A DNA stretch of 64,000 nucleotides, from contig MNCI01004661.1 in NCBI GenBank assembly GCA_015680685.1, forward strand, positions 1,399,441-1,463,440. The letters are read 5' to 3'. The translations under genes and the position numbers were made by a program. Origin of the DNA: Gnetum montanum. Taxonomy: Eukaryota > Streptophyta > Gnetopsida > Gnetales > Gnetaceae. Below the pieces are notes generated by a model. The model was not told the origin of the DNA and did no database searches. It worked only from the letters and a program-made list of their open reading frames with translations. Of this stretch, positions 47,560 through 60,535 are shown piece by piece (position 1 is the stretch's first letter; each line of letters starts with the position of its first letter).

Positions 47560-50500
47560 GACCATCACGCATTGGATTAAGGTAGGAGCACTTCCTCAAA
47601 AACAAATAGATATAGAAAGTCCCTTGCTATACCTTCAAATCACAAGTCATAAAAAAATCCAAGGTTCTACTCAATTCTAGATTAGGGGTGAATCTAGTAT
47701 CACAAGATATGTATAACGTCTAGAATCTTCCATCATTAAACAAAAGTAATATTTGGCTAGATCTTAGAGACTAGTCAATCATAGTACCACTAGACAAGTG
47801 AATGATGTGCTCACTTCTATCAGTGGCTCATCCTATCTTGCTAATTTTCTAGTCATACATGTAGGTAAAAATAAGGGAGAGTCCCCTATTATTATGTGAA
47901 GAGCTTGTTCTAGCACTGAAGATCCTAAGATTAATATTAGAGACTTATCCTTGGAAATTTTCAAGGAAGATGAAGCCGGAATTGTTCAAAGATGCAGAGT
48001 TCCATGTATTGGATACAGTGATAATGGGTGCAATTATGTGAAAAAAATATGGACAATTAAATACGAAAGTAACACTACATGCAAAAGATATGTTGAAGAG
48101 ATGTGTGTGCAAAGATGCCTATATGCAAAAACCACTTAGCAAGAAGACACCCAATGGTTGATTACAGATGAAGAAGTTGAATCAAACTTATAAAAGGAAC
48201 CAAAAAACTAGATCATAAGTGCCTATGTAGAATAAATTGATAAGTTAGAGCAATTAAGAAGAAGGCTCCCCTATCCACACTCATGTTAAGAAGAAGAGAT
48301 TAAATGGGGATAGCTCAAGATCCTAGAAAAAGTGGAACCATAACTATTAGAATTAAAGGCCCTACCAGCAGCACTAGAATATGCATTTTTGAACAATAAG
48401 AAGCTGATCATAATTAACATTAACCTAGATAAAGGAAAGAAGAAGAAGTTATTGGAAATGATTAATAAGTGATCAATGGCATTTTCCTAGTCTTATCATG
48501 AGATAACTAACATTGATCCTTGAATTTATCAACATCAGATATATACTAATCCAACTATGAAACCATGATGCCAACTGTAGAGAAGGCTAAATGCAAAGCT
48601 CAAAGAGGAAGTCAAGAAGGAGTTGGAAAAGTTACTAAAGGAAAGATTCATTTATCCCATTGCATATAGTGAATGGATTAGTCCTTTGGTAATTTTTCCA
48701 AAGAAGGAGGACAAGTGGAAAGTGTGTATTGACTTCCAATTGTTAAAATCTGCAACATTCAAGGATCATTTTCCTTTGTTGTTTGTTGACCAACCCCTCA
48801 ACACTATTGTAGGACATGAGTATTATAGTTTTCTAGATGGGTATTATGAATTTAACCAGATTTGTGTTGTACTTGAAGATGAAGAGAAAACAGTGTTCAC
48901 TAGTTTGTGGAAAACATTCGCTTATAAGCAAATGCCTTTTAATCTTTGCAATGCACCTGCTACCTTTTAGAGACTGGTACTTAGTATCTTTCAAAAGCAA
49001 ATAGGTAATGCCATTGAAGTATTTATGGATCATTTTTCAACATATGGGCTTAATTTCAAATAAGCACTGGAACATCTAGAGAAGTTACTAAAAAGATGCT
49101 TAGAAATAAACCTAAAGCTCAATTGGTTGAAGAGCCATCTAATGGTCTAGGATGGGATTGTACTAGGACATAAAATTTCACAAAAAGGGATAGAAGTATA
49201 TCTTAAAAAGATCAAATTCATATAGAACATCATCCAAAGGCCACAAAATATTAAAGATATTCGATCATTTTTAGGCCACATAGGGTACTACAAAAGATTT
49301 ATAGAAAATTTCTCAAAAATTGCAAAACTGTTGGTAGAGCTAACCAAAAAGGATGCATCATTCAAGTCGACAAAATCATGCAAAAGGATGTTTGAGACCT
49401 TAAAACAAAATTTAATTAAGACACCAATCCTTTAAGCTTTGGATTAATCTAAGCCTTTTCATATCATGATAGATGCTTCAAACTATGCACTGGGTGCAAT
49501 GCTAACACATCTAGATGACCAAAAAAGACCATACTATATACATTGTGCTACCAAAAGCATCATCAGAGTACAACTTAATTATACCATGATAAAGAAGGAG
49601 CTTGTGGTAGTGGTGTATGTACTAGATAAATTTCAACACTATGTGCTAGGGTATCTAATCTATATCCACACTGATCATAGTGCAATCCAATTTCTCATTA
49701 ATAAACTAGTAGTAAGCCCCATGATGATCAGATGACTCATCATTCTATAGGAATTCAACATAACCATGATCAATAAGAAGGGAATGGAAAATGTAGTAGC
49801 TGATCACTTGTCAAGGCTAAGATGGGAATCATAAGATCAAGAAGAACCATTGTTAGAGTACTTTGATGAAAGCTTATTTATGAAGATAATAATGGTTGTT
49901 AAATTAATAGAGAAGTCATGGACCACTGATTACATGACTTATTTAACCATGTAAGAACTTCCTATTAAGTGGAGTAAGAAATAAAAATAATAATTCCTTC
50001 ATAAGATTAAGAGATATGTGGAGATGAACAGGAACCTTTACAAGATTTATGTTGATGGGTTAGTTCGATGGTGTGTATCAGAATGTAATCAATAAAGAGT
50101 CCTACATGATGCACATGACAACTCATGTGGAGGCCTTTATGTAGAATGTAGAATGACATTGAAACTAATGATGAAAGGCTACTTCTAACCTACCTTGTTT
50201 TAGGATGCCCACAACTTCATACAATCTTATGAGAGATGCAAGAGAGATGGAGGAACAACAGCCATAAATGATATATCACAATAATGGATACAACCATTGG
50301 AACTATTTGATATATGGAAAACTGACTTCATGAAACCCATCACACCAATGTCAAATGGGAAAGCTTACATAATAGTGACTATGGATTATTATAAAAAGTG
50401 GGCAAAGGCAACTACAGTTAAAGATTGTATAGCCAAAACATTTATCAAATTCTTCCATCAACATGTGGTGAATCAATTTGAAGTACCAAGAATGCTCATT

Positions 50501-51226
50501 TCAGATAATGAATCTCATTTTACCAATGCTAGTTTTAAGAAGATCATATAGTAGCTTGGGGTGAACCATAAACTAACCACATCATATCATCCCCAAGCCA
50601 ATGGTCAAGCAGAAGTAACTAACCACAAAATTACTAGAATATTAACTAGGACAGTTAGTAGATTTAGAAAGGATTGGAGCACTAAGTTAAATGATGCTTT
50701 ATGGGCCTATAGAATAATGTGGAAACTACCCATCGAATATTCACCCTATGAGATAGTTTATGGTAAATTACCCATGCTGCCAATCTAGGCAGAGCTTCAA
50801 ACTCTAGCTACTGCCAATAGACTTAACCTAAATCTAAGCTTAGCCTAGAGAGAGTGACTAATGAACCTTAATCTGTTAGAAGAAAATAGGCTAGTAGCAC
50901 TTATGATCAATGAAATACATAAGAAATACTCTAAGCATAGGCACGATGCACATATACAACAAGTATTAATATAGCCAGGTGATAAGGTCCTATACTATAA
51001 TCCCAATCATGTCATTCAAAAGGCTAAATTTGAAACACTTTGGGATGGGCCATACATCGTTCAAGCAACTTATCCCTTTGGTTCCATGCACATTCACCAT
51101 TCATCTAGTCCACATAAGCTTATCCTCATAAACATCCAATAGGTCAAAGCTTACCATGAATATCCCAACTCTGTTAAGTATTCTACCCAGCCTATCCAAA
51201 TGTCCTCTACCTATTCACTTTTCTAG
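47560..51226 (+). pseudogene. pol: Element C protease-RT-RNase H-integrase remnant
   Basis: Protease and linker about 47620-48140 (RVPCIGYSDNGCNYVKKIW conserved). RT about 48600-49060 is open for 115 codons (48623-48970), but the catalytic box reads FMDH near 49021. RNase H at 49466-49735 keeps IDASNYALG, KKEL and HTDHSA. Integrase core (50297-50788) has KTDFMKP, ISDNESHF and NGQAEVTN, so all three catalytic positions look intact, though a TAG splits it after FKKII. C-terminus ends TYSLF then TAG at 51224. Stops elsewhere make it inactive. Confidence 0.88.
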
Positions 51227-52495
51227 TTGACTGATCCTAATCATAGTCGTGGGGATGTTCACTATGACACGTAGGTACCTCCTAAATTTTTCACTTTCTT
51301 ACTACTTTTTCCTACTTTCTTGATATATTTTCCTATTCTTTTATAATTTTCAATTTCTTGATAATTTCTTAATTCTTTGATAGTTTCCAGTTCTTTGATA
51401 ATTTTTCATCCTTCTTATCTTTTTAATTCTTGATGCCTTTTATAATATTTTGTAATTTTCAATCATTTCATGTGTATATATTTTTATTAATTTCCAATAA
51501 AATACACTAAATAAAGTAAGATGTAGTTCCAATAAGGTGAAGATTTCTCTATATTATTAAATCATGAGAGACTGATTACCTATATAGTGAGACCACAATA
51601 TCCATCCACCCATTCCTATAATAAGAGGTTCTTACCATGGCCATAATGATATTCTTCACATAATAAAAATAAGAGTAAACCTATTATCATTATGCCTTGA
51701 TAGAAGAGTGAAGAACCAAGTGGGAATGACAAGGTATGACATTAAAGGAACTTGTGGATTCTCTTGAATTACTATTATACATTATATCAATGATGTATTG
51801 TACCCTTGTAGATCAAACAAAAAATGGAAGTAAGAGTACAATAAGTGCTGCCTTACCATGTCACTAGAAAGACATGTTACCCATGCCTGAATGTAGTCCT
51901 CTGGTAAGGTCAACATAGTTAAAATAAAAACCATGCACAAAATAAGTTTCTAGGGATCCCACTGGAAAGACATGTTAGCCATGGTTGAAGGTGGGTAGCT
52001 TCTCAAGAATATCAAAAATAAAAAGTGCAATTAATAAACTCATCCCTTGAACAACACACCAAGTGGTAATACTCCTTGTAATAGCGGTAGTCTTATGGTT
52101 GTGGATACCAAAGATGAAACAATGCAATGTCACTGGAAAGTGGTTTGGACTTGGTTTGAATCTTGGAAAGAAGGGCTAATGATTAACTTAACCATAGATC
52201 ACACCCAAGGATTCATTATGCCTATGGTAAGACACCTCACATCCCAAGTTTTAACAATTCCTTCTACAGTCCATCTCACCTCACTATATATTTAATCATA
52301 ACTTTATGGTTTTGTATGATATAGTAATTTTCCCAATCTAGTGATACTAACATGTGTGTTTTGCTCGACAAGTATATCTTACATTCAACTCCTTGAGTAC
52401 CTAAGGACACTTTTAAGCATGGTTATACAAGGGTACTAAGGGCTAGAGCCTACTTTAGGGATGACCTACTTGTATAACTCTTGTCTTTCATACTT
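51227..52495 (+). other. Element C non-coding 3' region, truncated
   Basis: Holds two copies of the GAAAGACATGTTACCCATG-type motif (51867, 51965) and the second motif in diverged form near 52448-52475. It then stops near 52.5 kb without a polypurine tract or 3' LTR, where LINE sequence starts. Confidence 0.7.
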
Positions 52496-53370
52496 GGCAA
52501 GCAATTCCACATCATCATGTGCCTTCAAAAACAATCAAGAATCAACATATACTTCCCATGTCATCTAATAATCTATCCATACATCTGAAATTTTTTTGCA
52601 AGCTTCATCTTCAATTTTTAGCTAACCCATATAACTTTTAGTAAGCATCAAAAGTATTCAAATATTGGATCTATAAGAATTTGCATTTTATTTATAGATT
52701 TTGTAAGATCTTCTTCAACTTGGAACTTATTCTTAGTGAATTTCTTTTCAAACCATCTAGCATAATCTCTAACTCTATAAGCAATTCATTGCCATTAGTC
52801 AATCTAAGTAATATTACTAATAGGCTCTTTTTTGCATTTTATAAAGACTTCAAAATATTTTTCCCACTAGGTTCTATTAGCATATTAGCATTCATATGAA
52901 AAAGTTGATGCTTTTGAAAGGATGAAGAATAAATAACAAAGAGAAAAATGCTAATAGGAAATTGATTTGATAAGGTAGCATTTTTATGCACTTCTACCTT
53001 TCTTGTAGGCTTCCAAAAGTAAACATTGGAGATGTAAATCTATCAAGTTGATAATAAATTCTATCACTTCCTTATTGATAATTACACCAAGTATAATGTT
53101 TCTTATGTGAATGAGATGGAACTAAAGAGCTAACATCAAAAAGAAAATATTTTTCTTTGAAATTGCACCACTCTTCTTTTTATTGAGAAGATATAATTTT
53201 TTAGAGGAAGACCACCAAACTTATCTAAATGACTCTCAACATATTGAAATCACCTTCAAAAATCCAAGGAACTTTAGGCAAAGATAGAAGATATTTTCAA
53301 ACCTCTAATTGATCTTTTGAATTATTAGGAGCATAAACATTATAGATTCTAAAGTTACTTTTTTCACTAT
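52496..53370 (-). pseudogene. LINE (non-LTR retrotransposon) fragment, downstream part
   Basis: On the minus strand from 53370 down: FRIYNVYAPNNSKDQLEV, a stop, KYLLSLPKVPWIFEGDFNML. This is typical of the apurinic-endonuclease domain at the start of plant LINE ORF2. Weaker matching text continues toward 52550 (RDYARWFEKKF). The upstream part of the same reading direction lies at 63309-63546, on the far side of element D. RT is not seen. Many stops. Confidence 0.65.
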
Positions 53371-54205
53371 TGATGAGTTGCAATATTGGATCCACAATAT
53401 TGAGTCAACAATATCGGAGCCCGCCAAGCTATATTGGACACCTGATGTCAGAACCTATCTCATTACCTATAAACAAGAGACCGTGGCACTTGGTTTGAAG
53501 TTAGTTTTCTTAGTTCCTTACCCAAACTCTTGTAGTTTTTCCTTTCCAGAGTTAGAATTATTTTTGAGTGCCCGCAGTAAGAGTCATAAAGTGAATAGAT
53601 CTTTATTTGAGCATTGTGTACCTGAGCACACCTTGTGTCCAGAAATAAAGACAAAATTTGTAATAAACCTTGCAACATTTAGAATAGCTTATTTATTGCA
53701 TTTAATGTTATTTACAATTACTTCACGCTTTCATTAGTTAATTGATGTTGTTTTTATAGAGTTATTAATCTTCAACAAGTAAGCACACTCAGTACGACCA
53801 CTTCGAGCATACATGGAACACTTAGTAACCTAGTAACAACTAGCGTTTAGTAATCCTAGTAGTGTTACACTGGTTCAGGATGTGTTCAGCAAGTGGGAAC
53901 AGATGCTGGTGTTAGGACTAGCTAGAGCATAGTTGATTAGTTAAATTAAATTAGTTACTCACTTATTTCATTTCTCCACTTTAAGCACCAGGAACATAAA
54001 ACATAAAAAGCCATAATAATCACATACCTCAAGTTTACTTAACGATACAATCATGCCGTACAGTTAAGCTTGGGAAGATAACGATCACATAACCCATCCT
54101 TGCTCTATGAAAGCGCATAACCACTTAGTCCTTGGAGTTCACCTGGATCACGTGTGAATGATCGTATTCATATGGTTGGGTGTAGAGGTACCTCGCCACT
54201 CATCA
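53371..54205 (+). repeat. Element D 5' LTR
   Basis: 835 bp with inverted ends TGATGAG/CTCATCA. TATAAACA at 53468-53475. U3 carries AATATT/AATATC repeats where the 3' LTR has GATATC. Confidence 0.95.
53468..53475 (+). promoter_or_regulatory. TATA box of element D 5' LTR
   Basis: TATAAACA, matching TATAAATA at 62571-62578 in the 3' LTR; about 100 bp into the LTR, the same place as in A and B. Confidence 0.7.
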
Positions 54206-54225
54206 TTAGCACCATTTCTAGGGAC
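54206..54225 (+). other. Element D primer binding site, tRNA-Asp type
   Basis: TTAGCACCATTTCTAGGGAC directly after CTCATCA; decayed relative of TTGGCGCCGTTGCCGGGG. Confidence 0.75.
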
Positions 54226-54342
54226 TTTGTTGTTTGTGCATTGATTAGAGCTTAGGAAATATTTCCATTGTTGGAACAAACCCTTAGGGTTAGTTATTTT
54301 ACAATCATCAAAAAGAGAGTATTGCACATTGAATAATCAATC

Positions 54343-56270
54343 ATGTCTCCTTCTTCTTATGAGAGTGCTTCACTACCTAGGTTTGACACCATGAATAACT
54401 GGAGGTAGAGTGTACAAGATAATTTGCCAGTACCCCAACAATTTCACTTGGTATACATTCATCTTGATGAGTATATACCAAACTTTATCTTTATCCTCCA
54501 CTAGGATGAACAACTACAATGGTGGGATTTAGAAGGTAACATAGTGTTACCCCCTGATTGCTCAATCCCAAGCATGCTTTTTCATGCTCTCACATGAATT
54601 GGTATGCAGCACTTACAATTGGAGTATGTTGTGCATGAACAAGATTTGAGAGATTATCGACCCATGGAGGCACAACGTCAAAGGGACCTACAATAGGAGA
54701 GACATTACAAATCTACAAAGGGAAAGTGATCTCAGTATGTCCCATATGTCATATGTGAAAACGAGGATGGTGAACTTGCCTCGGGAGATTTTCCACATAA
54801 CGATGTTCCTCTCATTGAATTCGATCAAGGAGTTATGTATTAGAATCTTCACTCAACTGTTCATAACCCAGGTTCTAATACCAATGGACACAAAGGGTCT
54901 AAAAAAGGAACATGAACACATGACAATGATGGACATTCTGATCATAACCGCGACCGAGGCCATGACCACCAAAGAGAAAGTGACAGACACTGTCATGGTA
55001 CCAGTCCTCCTTCCTCTTCACCTTCATCATCTCCTTCCCCATCTCCTTTGGGATCTAAACACAATCGCAAAGGGAAAGGCCATGAGGACAATGGTAAGTA
55101 AAACAGAGATCATAGACAAAAATAGTCAAGAAAGGGAACGAGGGCATTCTAAGGAAACAAATCATGAAAGAAGGGAGAGTAGGGAATAGCATAGGCATCA
55201 TGGATGCCATAGACAATATGATCATGACAAACCCCTACTTGCCACCCGAGTATGTTAGATATAATAGAGGCTGTTAGGATTCCAACAAGGTACCAAATGA
55301 ACAATAGGATCAAAATACTATACATGAACAACATCCCACGATTTGAAGGGGAATACAATGCTGATCCTCAAAACCATTTACAAGCATTTAATGATGCATG
55401 TGCCTTGAAAAATATATAGAAAATGAGTGGAAAAAAATAAAGTTGTTTCCATAGACACAGATCAAGGAAGTAGAAAGCTAGTATCGGTCCTTAAAACCGA
55501 AATCCATTCATCGATGGAGTACCATGTTGGAGTTATTCAACGATAAGTATCAAACGTACTCACAAGTGTCCAACCTACGTAAGCAAATCAAATGATAGAA
55601 ATAAGGAAGATATGAACCCTTGGATGCTTCCATGGGCCAATATTATGCATTATTACATTGTTACCCTAGCCATGGTTACTCACAAAGGAAACAACTATGC
55701 CATCCTATAGATGGGCTTAAGTACGAGATGTGAAGAACCCTTGGGACTTATGCCCAAAGAAGGTTATTTGAGCTCAGAGCTCATCAAATACAAATATTGT
55801 TGGAGTAAGTTACCAAAGAGGAAGGTGATTTAAGGAAAAGAGAAACTGTAGAGGAATGAAACATAGATCCTTCCCTCTAAAAGAAGGAAGTTAAATTTTA
55901 TGAAGATGAAGAAAAGTCACTACTTGAATAGACCAAAAATAGTAGACTTTGCCCATTAAAAAATTTGCATCAAAAATATTGACAAAGGTAGATCAAATGT
56001 GGAATTCCCAAGATGATAAATTTTAAACCGTTCTAAAAATAGTAGAGTCTAGAGAGCAGGGTAGTGACTAAAAGAACAGGAAAAAGAAAGAAGCTGAATA
56101 TGCACGTAACAAGGGTAAGGGCAAAGTTGCCATTAATGAGAAGGTTGTGGATTCAGATAAGAACAAATATGGTGGATGTGAGATATGCCAATAAGACCAT
56201 CCTAAAGGATGTTGCCCAGTAGTATCACATCTACAAGAGTTTGGGGTGTATGCACTAAACCCATGATTAA
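54343..56270 (+). pseudogene. gag: Element D gag
   Basis: ATG at 54343 (MSPSSYESASLPRFD). An N-terminal block holds HLDEYIPNFIFIL and WWDLEGNIVLPPDCS, followed by a His/Asp/Ser/Pro-rich linker. The capsid-like region (IPRFEGEYNADPQNHLQAF near 55335) and a charged region come next. The compact knuckle near 56171-56215 reads CEICQ, a stop, then DHPKGC, followed by SHLQEFGVYALNP and a Gln/Pro/Tyr-rich tail. Gag would form the particle shell and bind RNA. At least ten stops and frame changes. Length and order agree with A and C. Confidence 0.85.
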
Positions 56271-56879
56271 ATAGATGGCAAGCACCTCGATGGTTACCTT
56301 ACCCTCAAGGTAACCCAAGGCAGTTCCACCAACTCTTGACATATTATTCAAATGGAACTCCACCACAACCAAATTAACAATATCAATAATGGAAACACCC
56401 ACAATCATGGGGAATTCCATTACCATGTCAACAATACCCTTACCATCAACTTGACCCATATGGGTATTACGTTTAGCAGCCAATCTCTCCGCATGACTCC
56501 ACTAGTCACGTCACTCCTCAGCCCCACTACTAGACCCACAAGTACTATAGAACCCCTTCTCCTAGGGGTGATGTTCCACAAACGAACTATCCTTCTCATC
56601 CGATTGCACCTCTTCCACCCTTAGCTCCATTACCACTGCTCCAACTATCCAGGGTGAGCTTCCTGCCTAGCCGCAGTAATGTAATGCTACAAGGGCTGTC
56701 AATCCTCAACCCACTATTGGTTTAGACAACCGATTAAAGAAAAGACCTTTCTTTAGAACCAACAGTCCAACCCAGTCCTTACATCCACAAGCAGCTAATT
56801 GTCCAAATGTCTCACCATTGTCTGAACCTTTGGAGCTTCCTTCGAATCAAAGACTACACCCAACACATATTTTCATGCT

Positions 56880-59800
56880 AACCCATGTCGTTACTGATTG
56901 GATTAAAGCTAGCCATCTTCCTAGGAGATTCTAGGATCTTGGAAGTCCTCTTATATATTTGCAAATCGCTAGGAATGAGCCTTGCAAATCTCTTTTGGAT
57001 TTAGGTTCTGGTGTTAACTTAATCTCTTAAGAAATGTTCAAAGCCTAGAACCTGCCTCCACTAAAAAAGAGTAACATTCGTTTAGAGTTGGCCAACCAAT
57101 CCATCACTATCCCATTGGGACTAGTGGAGGACATTATCACCATTGTTTGTGGGTGGTCATATCTAGCTAATTTCCTACTGCTTCAAGTCAACAACTATAA
57201 GGGGAACTTCCCAATCATAATGGGAAGAGAATGGCTAAGCACAATTGATGCATGCTTAAGAATACACAATCTTTCCCTAGAAATCTCAAAAGAAAATACA
57301 TTTGGAAAGATCAAGAAGAAGAAAGTTCCATGCATCGCATACAATGACACAGGGTGCAATTGTGTGCAGAAGTCTTGGTTTGTACAATGCTTAACACTAC
57401 CTGCATGCAACCAGTGTAAATAAGTAATGGATATAAAAATATGCATGCATGCAATAGCCATAAGAAAAGAAGACACCTAGTGGCTGACAACTGACCAAGA
57501 GAGTAAATCAACTATATGCATAGAACTAGCTGAGAGCTTGACTTGTGCTTACATTGATAGCATAGATACATTAGAGTAAGTCCATCACCAACTTCCAAGT
57601 CCTGAAATCAAAAATATAAATTAGGAAAAGTTGAAAATCCCTGAAGAGTTTAAGCAAGAGCCCCTCAAATTAAAACTATTCCCCACCGGTATGGAATATA
57701 CATTTCTCAAGAATGGAAAACCGGTAATTATCAATGCTAAGCTTGCTCCTCAACAAAAAGAAAAACTATTTAAAATGGTAAAAAAATGGTCGAAAGCCTT
57801 TGCTTAGTCATCTCCTGAATTAACCAGAATAGATCCTAGGATATGTCAACATAAAATTTACACTGACCCCTTTATGAAGCCTCGATGACAACCACAAAGA
57901 CAACTAAACCCAAAGCTTAAGCAAGTGGTTAAAGAAGAAATTGAACAACTTTTAAAAGCTGGGTTCATCTACCCCATTGCTGATAATGAATGGGTTAGCC
58001 CATTAGTGATTGTGCCTAAAAAGGGAGGTAAATGGATGGTGTGTATAGACTTTAGGCTACTAAACATGGCAACATTTAAGGACCATTTTCCATTGCCATT
58101 CGTCAACCAAGTCTTAGATACTATTGCAGGGCATTACTACTATAGTTTTCTGGATGGTTATAGTGGATATAATCAAATTCAAATAGCACTACAAGACCAA
58201 GCCAAGACTACATTCACAAGTCCTTGGGGGACATTTGCATATAAGCAGATGTCGTTTGGCTTGTGCAATGCCCCAGCAACATTTCAACGTCTGGTTCTAA
58301 GTATATTTCAACAACAAATAGGGAATGGTGTGGAGGTCTATATGGATGATTTCTCCACCTACGAAGTGGACTTTGAACAAACATTGGACCAATTAGAGCA
58401 AGTACTGAAATGATGTGTAGAAACCAACTTAAGGCTCAATCGGAAAAAAATCCATTTAATGGTCCAAGAAGGTGTTGTGTTACGGCATAAGATTTCAAAA
58501 ACAGGGATAGAGGTAGATCCTGAAAAGATTAAAGTCATCCAAGGAATCACTTGTCAACTTGAAACTATAACAGATATCCAATCATTCCTTGGACATACTA
58601 GCTATTATAGATGCTTCATCAAGAACTTTTCAAGGATTGCAAAACCATTGGTAGAATTAACAAATAAGGACATACCCTTTGAATGGACCAGGGAATGTGA
58701 GCTAGCTTTCCAAACCTTGAAATAGAAGCTCATAGAAATACCCATTCTACAAGCTCCTGACTAGTCCAGACCATTCCACATAATGACTGATGTGGCCAAC
58801 TTTACTTTAGGAGCTGTACTTACATAGTTAGATGACCAGAAATGACCCTATTACATTCACTATGCAAGTCGAAGTATTGCTAGTGCACAACTCAATTACA
58901 CCACAACAGAAAAAGAATTAATGGCTGTGGTGTTTGCACTAGAAAAATTTAGGCACTATGTATTGGGCTATAAGATATTCATACATATGAATCATAGTGT
59001 AATTTAGTTCTTAATGAATAAACCAATGGTGAGCCCTCGCATCATACAATGGCTCATGATCTTACAAGAGTTTGATCTTACACTGATTGATCATAAAGGC
59101 ACCGAGAATGTTGTTGCTAATCATTTATCTCACTGGGACAACAAAGAGGATGAATATCTAATCTCTGATTGCTTCCCTGATGAACTTCTCTTTGTAGGTG
59201 TAATAAACAATCAATTAACCATATATACAAATTGGTATAGTAGCATTCTTACCTATCTTCTCACACAAGAAACACCACAAGGGCTAGATGTTAAAAAGAA
59301 ACAACAGTTTCTTCACCAAGCCAAATATTTCATGGAAATCAATGGACATCTTTATAATGTGTGTTCTAATGGCTTGGTCCAATGGTGTGTTCCCAATGTA
59401 AATCAATTGCAAATTCTCCAAGACACTCATGAGGGCCCTTGTGGGGGGTCATTACACTAGAAGATGAACAACCATTAAAATCTTACTTATAGGATATTAT
59501 TGGCCTACATTATTTCGGGATACCCATCATTTTGTCCAATCTTGTGAGCGCTACCAATGCAATGGGGGAATGACTACTAGAATGGAGGGTTCACAACAAT
59601 GGATTCAACCCTTAGAACCCTTTGACATAGGAAGTATTAATTTTATGGGGCCTATCACACCAATGTCCAATGGAAAAGCCTACATTGTTGTTACTGTTGA
59701 CTATTTTATAAAGTGGGCAGAAGTAGTCGCTATTATAGACTATACATCATCTACTGCTGCACAATTTTTTCAACAATAAATTATAAACAAGTTTGGTGTT

Positions 59801-60535
59801 CCTCGTGCACTTATTTCTGACAATGGTACACATTTTACAAGTGCAACTTTTCAGAAGTTGATGCAACACTTAGGAGTTAAGCATAAACTAACTACACCAT
59901 ATCATCCTCAAGCGAATGGTCAAGTTGAAGTCACCAATAGGGAGATCACAAAAATATTAACATGGACCATTAGCAAATATAGGTGGGACTAGAGCACCAA
60001 ACTAAACGATGCTCTTTGGGCTTACCGCTCCATGTGGAAACTCCCTATAGGCTATTCTCCCTATGAGTTAGTGTACAATAAACTTCCAACACTTCCTATC
60101 CAAGCTAAGGTCCATACACTATCTACAGCATGCGACCTTAACCTTGACCTCAATCTAGAGTAAAAAGAATGATTAATAAACCTTAACTTGCTAGATGAAA
60201 ACCAATTAGCTACCCTATCATCCAACAAATTGCACAAGGCCTTCAATAAGCAACGTCATGACCTAAGGATTAGGAAAGTCAAATACCAACTAGGAGATAA
60301 GGTTCTATATTGGAATCCCACACATGTGCCACAACAAACTAAATTTCAAACACTGTGGGAAGGACCTTATATCATTCATGAAACTTTCCCTTCAGGGGCA
60401 ATGATGATCTATAAACCTGAAAGCCTATATAGGAAATTATTAGTCAACATCCAACAAACCAAACCTTTCTATGAGCCTAAAAAGACTAGTACTAACACTA
60501 CCTCTATTAATGGACAACCTTTGTCATTATTTTAG
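56880..60535 (+). pseudogene. pol: Element D protease-RT-RNase H-integrase
   Basis: Protease near 56985-57025 (LLDLGSGVNLIS), linker open at 57088-57423. RT about 57925-58410 is open for 162 codons, with [25 protein letters not shown] and intact YMDD at 58339-58350. RNase H about 58770-59120 has TDVANFTLG, EKEL and MNHS, where the last Asp reads Asn. Integrase finger is near 59430, with a frameshift at a six-G run (59443-59448). The core has SINFMGP (Asn for the first catalytic Asp), ISDNGTHF and NGQVEVTN. The C-terminal 115 codons are open to TAG at 60533. RT has lower decay than in B and C. Confidence 0.92.
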
